The notes under the pieces: model-generated
Databases searched by the model: none
What the model saw: only the letters and a program-made list of their open reading frames with translations
What the model was told of the DNA's origin: nothing
Origin: Bacillus nitratireducens
GTDB lineage: Bacteria > Bacillota > Bacilli > Bacillales > Bacillaceae_G
Assembly (NCBI RefSeq): GCF_001884135.1
Contig: NZ_MAOC01000078.1
Coordinates: forward strand, 62,001 to 126,000
Direction of reading: 5' to 3'
Length of the DNA stretch: 64,000 nucleotides
Position numbers and translations under genes: made by a program
In this document: positions 37,439 through 44,818 of the stretch, one piece after another
Position numbering within the stretch: position 1 is the first letter of the stretch
How the letters are laid out: each line of letters opens with the position of its first letter

Positions 37439-37984
37439 ATGGAGAAAATCGATAGAAGAATTATAAAATCACAAACCGCAATTCAATCTGCATTTATAGA
37501 AATGTTAATTGAAGATGGCTTTGACGAAATTACAGTAAAAAACATTACAGAAAAAGCAAACATCGGGAGAAAAACCTTCTACCTACACTACCTAGATAAA
37601 TACAATTTATTAGACAAAATTGTGGACAACCATTTAAATCAATTAAGAGAAATATGCGATATAAAACAAACAAAAGGTTATATAGAAGGAACTGTCATAT
37701 GGTTTGAATACTTCAAAGAACACAAACCATTTTTCGCAGCGTTATTTAGAAGCAACAGCACATTATTATTTCAGAAAAAGTTACTAACTTTTATCATGGG
37801 TGAACTAGAGAAAAAACTAAATACAAATACGTCAGTGAATAAAAACATTGATACACACATCGTTTTAAAATTTTTAGGAACTGCTGTAATGGGCATTTTA
37901 GAATCTTACGTATTAGACGAAATTGATAATGATGTTGAGTATGTTGCGACGCAAGTCGGGGAATTGATGAAGAGGAATATATAA
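37439..37984 (+). CDS. TetR/AcrR-family transcriptional regulator
   Basis: 181 residues. The N-terminal helix-turn-helix (ITVKNITEKANIGRKTFYLH at about 30-49) is typical TetR, and the helical C-terminal domain includes GTAVMGILESYV. ATG 37439 follows ACGGAGGA. Two palindromes upstream suggest autoregulation. It is divergent from the metallophosphoesterase gene (297 bases), a possible target. The ligand is unknown. Confidence 0.88.
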   Translation: MEKIDRRIIKSQTAIQSAFIEMLIEDGFDEITVKNITEKANIGRKTFYLHYLDKYNLLDKIVDNHLNQLREICDIKQTKGYIEGTVIWFEYFKEHKPFFAALFRSNSTLLFQKKLLTFIMGELEKKLNTNTSVNKNIDTHIVLKFLGTAVMGILESYVLDEIDNDVEYVATQVGELMKRNI

Positions 37985-37992
37985 CGGTTATG

Positions 37993-38026
37993 AAAAAGTG
38001 CACCCGAATTGTTGGGTGCACTTTTT
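37993..38026. terminator. Bidirectional terminator between the TetR gene and the propeller-like gene
   Basis: AAAAAGTGCACCC and GGGTGCACTTTTT, a perfect 13-bp stem with an 8-nt loop. Confidence 0.9.
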
Positions 38027-38030
38027 ATAT

Positions 38031-38876
38031 TTATTTAAGTAACTCAACATAATACAGCGTATCATCCGTCTGAAAATACATAACAGATCCGCGGCTATAA
38101 TAAGTAACAAATTGAATCGGTTCTCCTAGTTCATTACGAAGATTCATATCATGCACATGATTATTATTTAAATCATAAACAACCAACTTTTTATCTCGAG
38201 TAATGAATACTACTTTATCTTGAGCGACCGCAAAACTTTCCGACCATATTTCCTTAATTACATTTATTTCATTCCATGACATATGAATTTTTTTATCTTT
38301 CATTTGAACTAAAGGAAATTCTGAATAATAATAGAGCCAAACGTCTCCATCTATAACGTTCATTGCATAACAATCATCTATAGGAGGTACATTAAACCTT
38401 TCTACATATTGATCATAACTATCAAAAATCAATTGACCTTTAGAGTCACAAGCAACTATACCATTTACTCCAATTGGGCACTCTCCGAAAACCCCTTCAT
38501 CACAATAACTAACCCATATATCTTCATTCACATCAACCTGACAATCTTGAATCCCTTCTCCGGCATAAAACTTACAATGTTCACTTCCGTCCGAATTATA
38601 AATAACCGCATTATCTTCTTCATAATTAAATATAAGTAACCATCTCTCTCCAATTCGTTGCATACATTGGACAGATTCAACATCGATATCTACGTTTAAA
38701 TTGAAACTCTTTCTATTTACATTATTTTTATCCAAATAAATAATACAAGGTCGATTCTGCTTGTCTTGTACTAGTAACATTACATTTTGTTTATAATCCA
38801 AACTCATTTTTTTAAACTGATAGGCTTCAACAATAGACTTAAAACTTATTAACTCTTTACATATAATACCTTTCAT
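38031..38876 (-). CDS. Beta-propeller-like protein, paralogue of the next gene
   Basis: 281 residues from ATG 38876 (MKGIICKELISFKSIVEAYQ). There are repeated beta-strand units with W-x-x-Y/F and D-x-x-x-V-F patterns and no signal peptide or membrane helix. It shares a diagnostic stretch with the gene at 38975: GEGIQDCQVDVNEDIWVSYC here, GNGIKYFQVDEEEHLLVGYS there. The end (YSRGSVMYFQTDDTLYYVEL versus FSRDQTIYAVKGKRIFCWEQ) also aligns. A longer frame reaches 38924 without a ribosome-binding site; the start is uncertain. It is the last gene of the minus-strand immunity-like array; the function is unknown. Confidence 0.6.
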   Translation of the reverse strand: MKGIICKELISFKSIVEAYQFKKMSLDYKQNVMLLVQDKQNRPCIIYLDKNNVNRKSFNLNVDIDVESVQCMQRIGERWLLIFNYEEDNAVIYNSDGSEHCKFYAGEGIQDCQVDVNEDIWVSYCDEGVFGECPIGVNGIVACDSKGQLIFDSYDQYVERFNVPPIDDCYAMNVIDGDVWLYYYSEFPLVQMKDKKIHMSWNEINVIKEIWSESFAVAQDKVVFITRDKKLVVYDLNNNHVHDMNLRNELGEPIQFVTYYSRGSVMYFQTDDTLYYVELLK

Positions 38877-38917
38877 ATAGATGAAAATCCTCTCATTGAT
38901 TCTAAACATAAAAATAA

Positions 38918-38952
38918 GCGTCAAACTTCTATACTTTTAATAAGTTTGACGC
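38918..38952 (-). terminator. Terminator between the two propeller-like paralogues
   Basis: GCGTCAAACTT (38918-38928) pairs with AAGTTTGACGC (38942-38952); on the minus strand TTATTTTTATG follows. Confidence 0.8.
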
Positions 38953-38974
38953 TCGCTCTCAATCACTTCTCTAT

Positions 38975-39904
38975 TTATTCTCCCTCTTCTAAAATCCCAT
39001 ATTGCTCCCAACAAAATATTCGTTTCCCTTTAACAGCATATATTGTTTGATCCCTTGAAAAAATATACTCAAATTGAATAGGCTTTCCATCGCTATCTAC
39101 TGTTAACAGAGTTGCTAATTTTTTATTTACAAGTGAATATGCATGTATTTGATTGTTATCTACACCAAAGATAATATTATTTTGTACTTTTAAATATAGT
39201 GATGTATGATTCAATGTTGTTTCATACAGAATAACTTGTTCGCACCGTTCTTTATTAATTTGTGTGAATGTATACGTTCCTTGCTCGTTATAGTAAGACA
39301 TTAAAATATCACCTGTCTTCTGTATATGTATCGCTGTACAATCACAGATAGATTTATTTATTGAATTATTAAATTCATTAGTAATTAAATCGCCATTCTT
39401 AGAAAAAATAGCTAATCCGCTCTTTTCAAATTTATTAATATCATATATATTTTCCCAATCTATCGAATCAAATTCTTCATCTGAAATAAACAATTCCTCT
39501 ACAGAAGTAAATATACCTTCTTCACTATATCCAACCAATAAATGTTCTTCTTCATCAACTTGAAAATATTTTATTCCATTTCCTAAGTAATATGAAGCAA
39601 CGATATTTCCTTTTTTATCAAAAATTGTAGCCGTTGTATCGTCCTTTTTCTCAACGAAACTTTTAACCAAAACCCAATCTTCTCCTAAAGGTTGAATGAA
39701 GTTAAAATATTGATTATTTTCTATAGTATAGTGTTTCAAAACGCCAGATTTCAACGAGTGTATAATTTTATAATGATAAATGTCTGTAACCTTTTTATCC
39801 AATACTAAAATTATAATATCTTGTTTATTTCCCGTTGTAATGCAGAGAATTTCTCCTTCTATATATGAAAAATCCATCCGCTTATTAAATACTAGTTTTC
39901 CCAC
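38975..39904 (-). CDS. Beta-propeller-like protein, tandem paralogue
   Basis: 309 residues from GTG 39904, chosen because GGAGG is ten bases upstream; the in-frame TTG at 39913 is too close. Beta-rich throughout, without signal peptide or membrane helix. It aligns along most of its length with the gene at 38031 but carries an acidic insertion (VEELFISDEEFDSIDWENIY). It lies directly downstream of a YD-repeat toxin remnant (39972-40151), the expected place for an immunity gene. A named family is not recognised. Confidence 0.6.
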   Translation of the reverse strand: MGKLVFNKRMDFSYIEGEILCITTGNKQDIIILVLDKKVTDIYHYKIIHSLKSGVLKHYTIENNQYFNFIQPLGEDWVLVKSFVEKKDDTTATIFDKKGNIVASYYLGNGIKYFQVDEEEHLLVGYSEEGIFTSVEELFISDEEFDSIDWENIYDINKFEKSGLAIFSKNGDLITNEFNNSINKSICDCTAIHIQKTGDILMSYYNEQGTYTFTQINKERCEQVILYETTLNHTSLYLKVQNNIIFGVDNNQIHAYSLVNKKLATLLTVDSDGKPIQFEYIFSRDQTIYAVKGKRIFCWEQYGILEEGE

Positions 39905-39971
39905 AACTAACAAACCTCCAATGAATCAATAACAATCTAATTCCTATCACTCCTGGAAACCTTCTTTTTAT

Positions 39972-40151
39972 TTATACTTTTACAATCGATCCAAGCTGCT
40001 TCCCATCACTGAATGTTGCTGTTACAGACTTTATTTCTTTTCCACTCTCTACAACTTTAACACTTGTACGGTTTCTAAAACTATCATATATGCAAGATTC
40101 ACTTCTTCCCTCTTGTAATGTCGCGTTTAAAACGTTAGTGCATTGGATCAT
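39972..40151 (-). pseudogene. RHS/YD-repeat toxin remnant 1
   Basis: A 59-codon frame reads VLNATLQEGRSESCIYDSF then RNRTSVKVVESGKEIKSVTA and TFSDGKQL before a stop. This is a worn copy of YD-repeat sequence as found in B. cereus RHS proteins (ETLQNGT, YTYDGFGNRTSVKVVENGKE, TFNDGNQL). No ribosome-binding site precedes it and no toxin tip follows. It matches remnant 2 at 41928, and both sit just upstream of an immunity-like gene. Confidence 0.7.
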
Positions 40152-40160
40152 AATCCATAA

Positions 40161-40193
40161 AAAAAGAAGAACCTACGTCAGCTCTTCTTTTTA
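40161..40193 (-). terminator. Terminator of the TPR-like gene
   Basis: AAAAAGAAGA and TCTTCTTTTT pair around a GC-containing inner stem (AACCTACGTCAGC). It lies about 50 bases after the stop at 40244. Confidence 0.7.
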
Positions 40194-40243
40194 GAAATCA
40201 CGTTTCTATTATGAATTTAAATATTCAACTGAACATCCATTTT

Positions 40244-40681
40244 TCATAAATTCTCTTTTATATAATTTTTAGCTACTTCATTATTTGGGTCATCTTTTAA
40301 TATTTCTTTTGCCCAATTCATAGCTGATTTTTCTTCAAAAACATTCTCTGGAATACCAGCAAAAAACAATAGAAACTCTCTATATTGCATATTATTAGGT
40401 TCCAATTCTATACACTTCTTTGCATGATAAAAAGCAGCTACATATGCCCCCTCTAAATGACATAGTGGATGACATAAAATATCTGATGCTAGTGAATGTA
40501 ATCTAACATCACTTCGACTCTCTAAATAACTAGTCAAGAAAGTGTATACAATAATATTCGGTTCATTAAAAGACCATTCCATTAATAAGTCTTCTAATTC
40601 CTCAATACTTATTTTATTTGCATGTGCTATCGCATTTCCAATATCTCCTCGATAAATTTCATCTTTTAACAAATCATGCAT
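40244..40681 (-). CDS. TPR-like helical protein, candidate immunity protein
   Basis: 145 residues from ATG 40681 (GGTGG upstream). All-helical, with a TPR-like pair near the C-terminus (AYVAAFYHAKKCIELEPNNM, AMNWAKEILKDDPNNEVAKN). No signal peptide is present. It is part of the minus-strand array of unrelated small cytosolic proteins that follow toxin remnants, so an immunity role is inferred from context; nothing in the protein proves it. Confidence 0.6.
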   Translation of the reverse strand: MHDLLKDEIYRGDIGNAIAHANKISIEELEDLLMEWSFNEPNIIVYTFLTSYLESRSDVRLHSLASDILCHPLCHLEGAYVAAFYHAKKCIELEPNNMQYREFLLFFAGIPENVFEEKSAMNWAKEILKDDPNNEVAKNYIKENL

Positions 40682-40961
40682 TATTTCACCACCCATTCGA
40701 TATATATCTTCTCTTCTTCACATACGTAACCGTTACCTGTTTCCCTTTTACTTTCATTTATTTTTATTAATAATAAGACGAAGCTCTATTTCTTTTAAGT
40801 TTTTAGAAAGATATTTAAAACGATAAAAAAAAGCGTAGTAGTTACTACTACAACACTTTTAATCCATTCAAATCTATTTCATAAAAAATAAACACATTAA
40901 TTATCTAAATAATACTGTGATGCACTTATAAATAGTTCTAATTTTATACTCCTACTGCTAT

Positions 40962-41123
40962 TTATTCCATAATACGTTCTTCCGCATAACAAACAAATAC
41001 TTGCTTTTCCGAACGTAAAGATACTATATAATACTCATTTTCAAAATTATCATGTACATCTAACACTAGAAAATATTCGTTATTTTCCGTTGCAGGTTTG
41101 TGTATTTCAATGTATGTGTCCAT
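40962..41123 (-). CDS. 53-residue small protein in the immunity-like array
   Basis: ATG 41123 has AAGGAGA seven bases upstream. The product begins MDTYIEIHKPATENNEYFLV, continues LDVHDNFENEYYIVSLRS and ends CYAEERIME: an acidic beta-rich small domain with alternating hydrophobic residues. It is too short for a 60-residue cutoff, but the ribosome-binding site and composition support it. No family is recognised. It lies between the TPR-like gene and a 22-bp palindromic terminator. Confidence 0.5.
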   Translation of the reverse strand: MDTYIEIHKPATENNEYFLVLDVHDNFENEYYIVSLRSEKQVFVCYAEERIME

Positions 41124-41174
41124 GGTTTCTCCTTAAAAATAATTTTTTACATCACCATGACATATATAAAGAGA

Positions 41175-41196
41175 GAAGAGCTTATATAAGCTCTTC
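41175..41196 (-). terminator. Palindromic terminator in the immunity-like array
   Basis: GAAGAGCTTA-TA-TAAGCTCTTC, a perfect palindrome followed by T-rich sequence on either strand. The same core recurs at 43109-43138, marking duplicated unit borders. Confidence 0.75.
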
Positions 41197-41245
41197 TTTC
41201 TAAAAATCATTTCTCTATTTATTTCCCCTCATACTTCACACCTTC

Positions 41246-41479
41246 TCACGAAAGTTCTCCAGTAAAGAATAAATAAACTATTATAACGCCTAAACCTATC
41301 GAAAATATTCTAAACAAATAATAACTTATAGTTAGAATAATTGGAAACGCACTTGTCAAACTGAACAATGCAATAAACATACGATTTTCTTTATAAGTCT
41401 TTTTATCTATTTTTAATCCTAACCATATAAAACTAATACCTATAAAAAAAGCACACAAATCTAAAAGAAAATCTATCAT
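41246..41479 (-). CDS. Small two-to-three-TM membrane protein (paralogue A)
   Basis: 77 residues: MIDFLLDLCAFFIGISFIWL, a short basic loop (GLKIDKKTYKENR), then two hydrophobic stretches ending VYLFFTGELS. It aligns with the protein at 42168 along its length: G-x-x-I-D-K-(K/E)-T-(Y/F)-K, FSLxxxFPIxLxxSxYLF(R/K)-x-FSIG. Its ATG overlaps the stop of the Imm44-like gene (41476-41479), so the two are coupled. Confidence 0.65.
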   Translation of the reverse strand: MIDFLLDLCAFFIGISFIWLGLKIDKKTYKENRMFIALFSLTSAFPIILTISYYLFRIFSIGLGVIIVYLFFTGELS

Positions 41480-41901
41480 AATTCGAGAAAACTCGCTTTA
41501 ATATCAAAAACTTGTAAAATATCTTGTTCTAACTTTATTGCATTAAAATCAGACTTTGCCCTCTTACCCAATATCCTAATAGATTGAATAATGTTTTTGA
41601 TTATTAATATTTTTCTCCCTGAATCATCTGCCAACAAAAATGTTTCATAATCAATCCTTAATCTAAAATCTGCTTCTTTACTCTTCCTTTTAAAGAGCTT
41701 TCTTTCTTTATGAAAACCCGCATCTTCATATTCCGGATTTATGTTAACTACTATAGGGATTATAGCTATTTCTTCTACTTCGCTACCATAATTATTACTA
41801 TTTAATTTTTCAAGGTCACTACTGATTTCTGAAATTATATTTATAAATTCCTCAGCAATGTCTCCTTCTAATTCACCACTTAAAAAAAACCTCATAATCA
41901 C
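41476..41901 (-). CDS. Imm44-like candidate immunity protein
   Basis: 141 residues. It begins MIMRFFLSGELEGDIAEEFI, then has IAIIPIVVNI, FRLRIDYETFLLADDSGRK and an ILxxIxxSIRIL helix. The F(L/M)SGE start, the central IPI strand and the RLxIDY strand fit what I recall of the immunity protein 44 family that protects against polymorphic toxins. The assignment is tentative. It lies 26 bases beyond YD-repeat remnant 2, exactly where a cognate immunity gene would follow a toxin, and is coupled to a membrane protein gene. Confidence 0.5.
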   Translation of the reverse strand: MIMRFFLSGELEGDIAEEFINIISEISSDLEKLNSNNYGSEVEEIAIIPIVVNINPEYEDAGFHKERKLFKRKSKEADFRLRIDYETFLLADDSGRKILIIKNIIQSIRILGKRAKSDFNAIKLEQDILQVFDIKASFLEL

Positions 41902-41927
41902 TCACCCTTTTCAATAATCGCTTTTAT

Positions 41928-42026
41928 TTAGCGGGGGACGATTTCCATTTTAACACTAGTACGGTTTCCAAATCCATCGTATGTGTATGATTTACTTGTT
42001 CCATTTTGTAATGTCTCGTTTAAAAT
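41928..42026 (-). pseudogene. RHS/YD-repeat toxin remnant 2
   Basis: A short open stretch reads ILNETLQNGTSKSYTYDGFG then NRTSVKMEIVPR and a stop: an unmistakable YD-repeat unit with TYDGFGNRTSVK. A TAA lies immediately upstream in frame, so no complete gene is possible. The first 24 residues match remnant 1 at 39972 apart from substitutions, so both came from related RHS genes. Confidence 0.75.
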
Positions 42027-42050
42027 TTAATTCATTGAATCACGATTCAA

Positions 42051-42086
42051 AAAGAAAGAAGAGCCACTTTCAGCTCTTCTTTCTTT
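42051..42086 (-). terminator. Terminator of the second membrane-protein unit
   Basis: AAAGAAAGAAGAGC and GCTCTTCTTTCTTT form a perfect 14-bp stem with an 8-nt loop. Confidence 0.85.
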
Positions 42087-42167
42087 ACAAATCTCTATAT
42101 TATCATCAATAATTATTTTCTTCTTAACCTCTCAAGTACTTACACACTAAGTAATAATAAATTATAA

Positions 42168-42407
42168 CTAAAAATAACTATATACATCATAAAAAATCGA
42201 ATATAATATAGCTGCTCCTACACCGATCGAAAATACCTTAAACAAATAAAAACTGAAAGACAGTACGATTGGGAATGGTGTTAATAAAGAAAATAGCAGT
42301 GAGTTAACACGCTGCTTTTTAAAAGTTTCTTTATCTATTATAATTCCAAAAATTATAATTCCACAGGCTATAAAAAAACACAGTACCATAAAAAAAATGT
42401 CTTCCAT
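42168..42407 (-). CDS. Small two-to-three-TM membrane protein (paralogue B)
   Basis: 79 residues: MEDIFFMVLCFFIACGIIIF, then GIIIDKETFKKQR and two hydrophobic stretches (LLFSLLTPFPIVLSFSFYLF and FSIGVGAAILYSIF). It is homologous to the protein at 41246, which follows a different candidate immunity gene. AGGAGAG precedes ATG 42407. Two copies behind two unrelated partners suggest that the membrane protein is a common accessory or that units were duplicated and re-partnered. Confidence 0.65.
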   Translation of the reverse strand: MEDIFFMVLCFFIACGIIIFGIIIDKETFKKQRVNSLLFSLLTPFPIVLSFSFYLFKVFSIGVGAAILYSIFYDVYSYF

Positions 42408-42470
42408 ATATCTCTCCTACTTTATTATTATTTTTTAAAGGACCTTATCTATATTTTTAGTAGGCTCTAC

Positions 42471-42935
42471 TTACAATCCATTCGGTAACATAACAGCCAT
42501 AAACAAGTCACTTCTCTCACCTGGTGCTATATATATTCCTTCTGCATCTAAATATTCAATGGAAAAGGCTGCTAGCTCATACGCCATTTCTTGATCGCAT
42601 TCAAAAAGTGAATTTATAAAAACCTCACTTCCTGTAATCTTTTGTAAATCTTTCAAACAGTTAGACTTACTTCTTGCATAATCAGCCACATTCTCATTAG
42701 CCCAAGACCACATCCAACTGTTACTCTTTCCAGACCAAGAACCTATAAAAACAACACTAAATTCAAGTAACACTTGACCATTTTTTTTAAACTGTAATAT
42801 ACATTGATCTTGATCATACCAATACTCATCAAAGTTATAGATATTATAATCCGAAATGAATTTTTGCTGTTTACTTTCTAATTTGTCATAACACATACCA
42901 AGATAATTCTCGAATTGTTCATCCGTCATTGTCAA
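42471..42935 (-). CDS. DUF6882-like candidate immunity protein
   Basis: 154 residues from TTG 42935 (AAAGGAG ten bases upstream). It has helical flanks with a central beta segment and the pattern VVFIGSWSGKSNSWMWSWAN followed by a C-terminal ITGSEVFINSLFECDQEMAY, which fits DUF6882 as I remember it. Proteins of this group are often encoded near polymorphic toxins. It is soluble, with no signal peptide. It sits upstream of membrane paralogue B with a 63-base gap. Confidence 0.55.
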   Translation of the reverse strand: MTMTDEQFENYLGMCYDKLESKQQKFISDYNIYNFDEYWYDQDQCILQFKKNGQVLLEFSVVFIGSWSGKSNSWMWSWANENVADYARSKSNCLKDLQKITGSEVFINSLFECDQEMAYELAAFSIEYLDAEGIYIAPGERSDLFMAVMLPNGL

Positions 42936-43001
42936 TTATCACACGCTCCTTTACTTCAAGATTCCCGCTACAAACAATATATCTTACTCTCTCAAAACCT
43001 A

Positions 43002-43061
43002 TATAAAGTGAAACTTTAATCAGCCCTCACCAATTGGGCTTTTATGGGCAGACTGTCCCCC
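43002..43061. repeat. Eroded bcr-like repeat
   Basis: ATAAAGTGAAACTTTAATCA is followed after a deletion by CACCAATTGGGCTTTTATGG, GCAGACTGTC and CCCCCAC. The order matches the 15077 copy, missing its first hairpin and its end. Confidence 0.5.
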
Positions 43062-43108
43062 ACATATCATATACGTTTCTACCACTAAGCTATCTTAATA
43101 TATACAAA

Positions 43109-43138
43109 GAAACAAGAGCTTATATAAGCTCTTGTTTC
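43109..43138 (-). terminator. 30-bp perfect palindrome, likely terminator of the RraB-like unit
   Basis: GAAACAAGAGCTTA and its complement around a central TA. It shares AAGAGCTTATATAAGCTCTT with 41175-41196. Confidence 0.7.
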
Positions 43139-43195
43139 CATAAATAGTTTCTTTACTCAGTCTAATTTATTTTATCACGATAAGTAAATTCACTA

Positions 43196-43513
43196 TTACA
43201 CAAATGTCCCCCAACCATCTGTATATCCACCAAACTCTTCACCCAGTTTATTCAATTCCTTTTGCATCTCTACAATATCCTCATAAATTAAGAACATTTC
43301 TTTAGAACAAGTACAAGTCCAATCTTCAAATTCTTCATTATAATCTAATTCACAATTTAAGCCCTGCTCTTGTAATTTGCCAATTATTTTTTCTCCATTA
43401 CCTTAATCAGGAATTGCAATAAAGAAATCCACTATATGTTTTTTATTAAAATCTATACCTTGTTTATATAACATATTTAATACTTATCCATCTTCATCTT
43501 TTGGGAATTTCAT
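43196..43513 (-). pseudogene. RraB-like (regulator of ribonuclease activity B) gene with two in-frame ochre stops
   Basis: One frame of 106 codons from ATG 43513 (AAAGGAG upstream) reads MKFPKDEDG-stop-VLNMLYKQGIDFNKKHIVDFF-stop region-GEKIIGKLQEQGLNCELDY...EEFGGYTDGWGTFV, with TAA at 43486-43484 and 43405-43403 and no frameshift. FPxDEDGxVLxxLxxxGxD and the end GGxxDGWGTxV are RraB/DUF-type signatures. The first TAA probably replaced CAA (Gln). Everything else is conserved, so loss is recent, or both sites are sequence errors. Confidence 0.7.
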
Positions 43514-43528
43514 TTTTTTCTCCTTTCA

Positions 43529-44380
43529 TTATACCTTTTTAAAAGATAACTTTTTATGTGAATAATGTTTCTTATCTGTAAAGCTCACATATTCTATTCC
43601 TTCACAAAAACTTAAATCTCCATCGACAACAGTACTACCTACAAAAGAAAAACAATTTAGTTCTTTTAATTTTTTTATAAAACCTATTGTTGGTATATCT
43701 CCGCAGTCTAATAAACGTAATATTTCTAGAGACTCTAAATATTGAATACTACAGAATGTTTCTATATTTTTACACATCTCAATTTCCAAACTAGTCAATT
43801 TTTCACTTGTATATTTTAGAGATTCTATTGATTTTAATGTACGAAGATAAAATAATTGTAAAGACTTTAAATTTCCGAAACTTTCAATTCCACTAAGTGA
43901 ATCAATTTTTGATTGAGTAATTTTAAAGTATTCTAGCCCTCGTAATTTTTCTAATTCCTTCAAGTCTCTATTTTTAGGATTGTATTTCCATAAAGAAAGT
44001 GATTTTAAATTCGTTAGTTCCTCTAAGCCTGTCACTTTTTTATCACAGTACATCGCCAAGCTCTCTAAGTTTGTTAATTTATTTAACTCTAATTTAAAAT
44101 TAGAGTCTATTACTGCTATATCTTGAAGTTTATTCAAATTATATATACTAGATACATCTTTTAAAAACATGTTATCTAACATTAAATGGGTAATATTTTC
44201 ACACTCACTTAAAAAGTTAATATCTTCCAATTCATAGTACATATCAGATATTTGCACTCCAGAAATATTAAACATATTAATATATTCTATACATTCACCT
44301 AAGTTTTTTTGAGATACTAATACAGTTTCCCCATGTTCATCTTCTCTTACATAAAAACCATTTTTGTATTTTAAGTTCAT
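43529..44380 (-). CDS. Leucine-rich-repeat protein, candidate immunity protein
   Basis: 283 residues with about eight irregular LRRs (L-x-x-L-x-x-L with 20-24 residue spacing, e.g. LNKLTNLESLAMYCDKKVTG, LEELTNLKSLSLWKYNPKNR, SLSGIESFGNLKSLQLF). It begins MNLKYKNGFYVREDEHGETV. No signal peptide or anchor is present, so it is cytosolic, unlike internalin-type LRR proteins. Cytosolic LRR proteins of this size occur among toxin-immunity neighbourhoods. It is 15 bases upstream of the RraB-like pseudogene in the same direction. Confidence 0.7.
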   Translation of the reverse strand: MNLKYKNGFYVREDEHGETVLVSQKNLGECIEYINMFNISGVQISDMYYELEDINFLSECENITHLMLDNMFLKDVSSIYNLNKLQDIAVIDSNFKLELNKLTNLESLAMYCDKKVTGLEELTNLKSLSLWKYNPKNRDLKELEKLRGLEYFKITQSKIDSLSGIESFGNLKSLQLFYLRTLKSIESLKYTSEKLTSLEIEMCKNIETFCSIQYLESLEILRLLDCGDIPTIGFIKKLKELNCFSFVGSTVVDGDLSFCEGIEYVSFTDKKHYSHKKLSFKKV

Positions 44381-44818
44381 CTACTACTCCTTAATATCAT
44401 GTTTATGTGTCGTATGTTCTATAAAAAAATAATTACTATACAAATGAGGTTATTCTCCTCATTATACTTATTTTCACAAATAGAATGGCATATTAATTCA
44501 TTTTATATCATCTTAATAGCAATAATCCAAACACCTATTTTCACAATAAAAAGACTATCTAAAATTTAATTTAAAATAGTCTTTCATTATATATTACCCT
44601 ACAACTTGCGTTCCTCATCCATCATAACTAACATATATATAGATTTAGAATAGGGTGATAACACTTTTATTTTAGAACTTACTCCTGATTTCAAGACATT
44701 CATTAACAATCTATATTAACTATTGCTGATAGATATTAGTTCTCACCGTTTTTTTATTTGTAAAAAGAGAAGCTGCACAGTTTGAACTATACAGCTTCTC
44801 TTTTTTCTAAATACCTTG
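44381..44818. other. Gap with two terminators and a possible gene tail
   Basis: 44550-44585 (AAAGACTAT/ATAGTCTTT) and 44762-44806 (AAAAAGAGAAGCTG/CAGCTTCTCTTTTTT) are hairpins; the second ends the 556-residue gene. Between them a 34-codon minus frame (44703-44599) reads MNVLKSGVSSKIKVLSPYSK then SIYMLVMMDEERKL, which resembles a real protein end without its beginning. Nothing else is supported. Confidence 0.4.

Noticed and set aside
43196-43513. Programmed recoding of TAA in the RraB-like gene
   Set aside because: No known bacterial recoding of TAA; two stops make mutation or error more likely.
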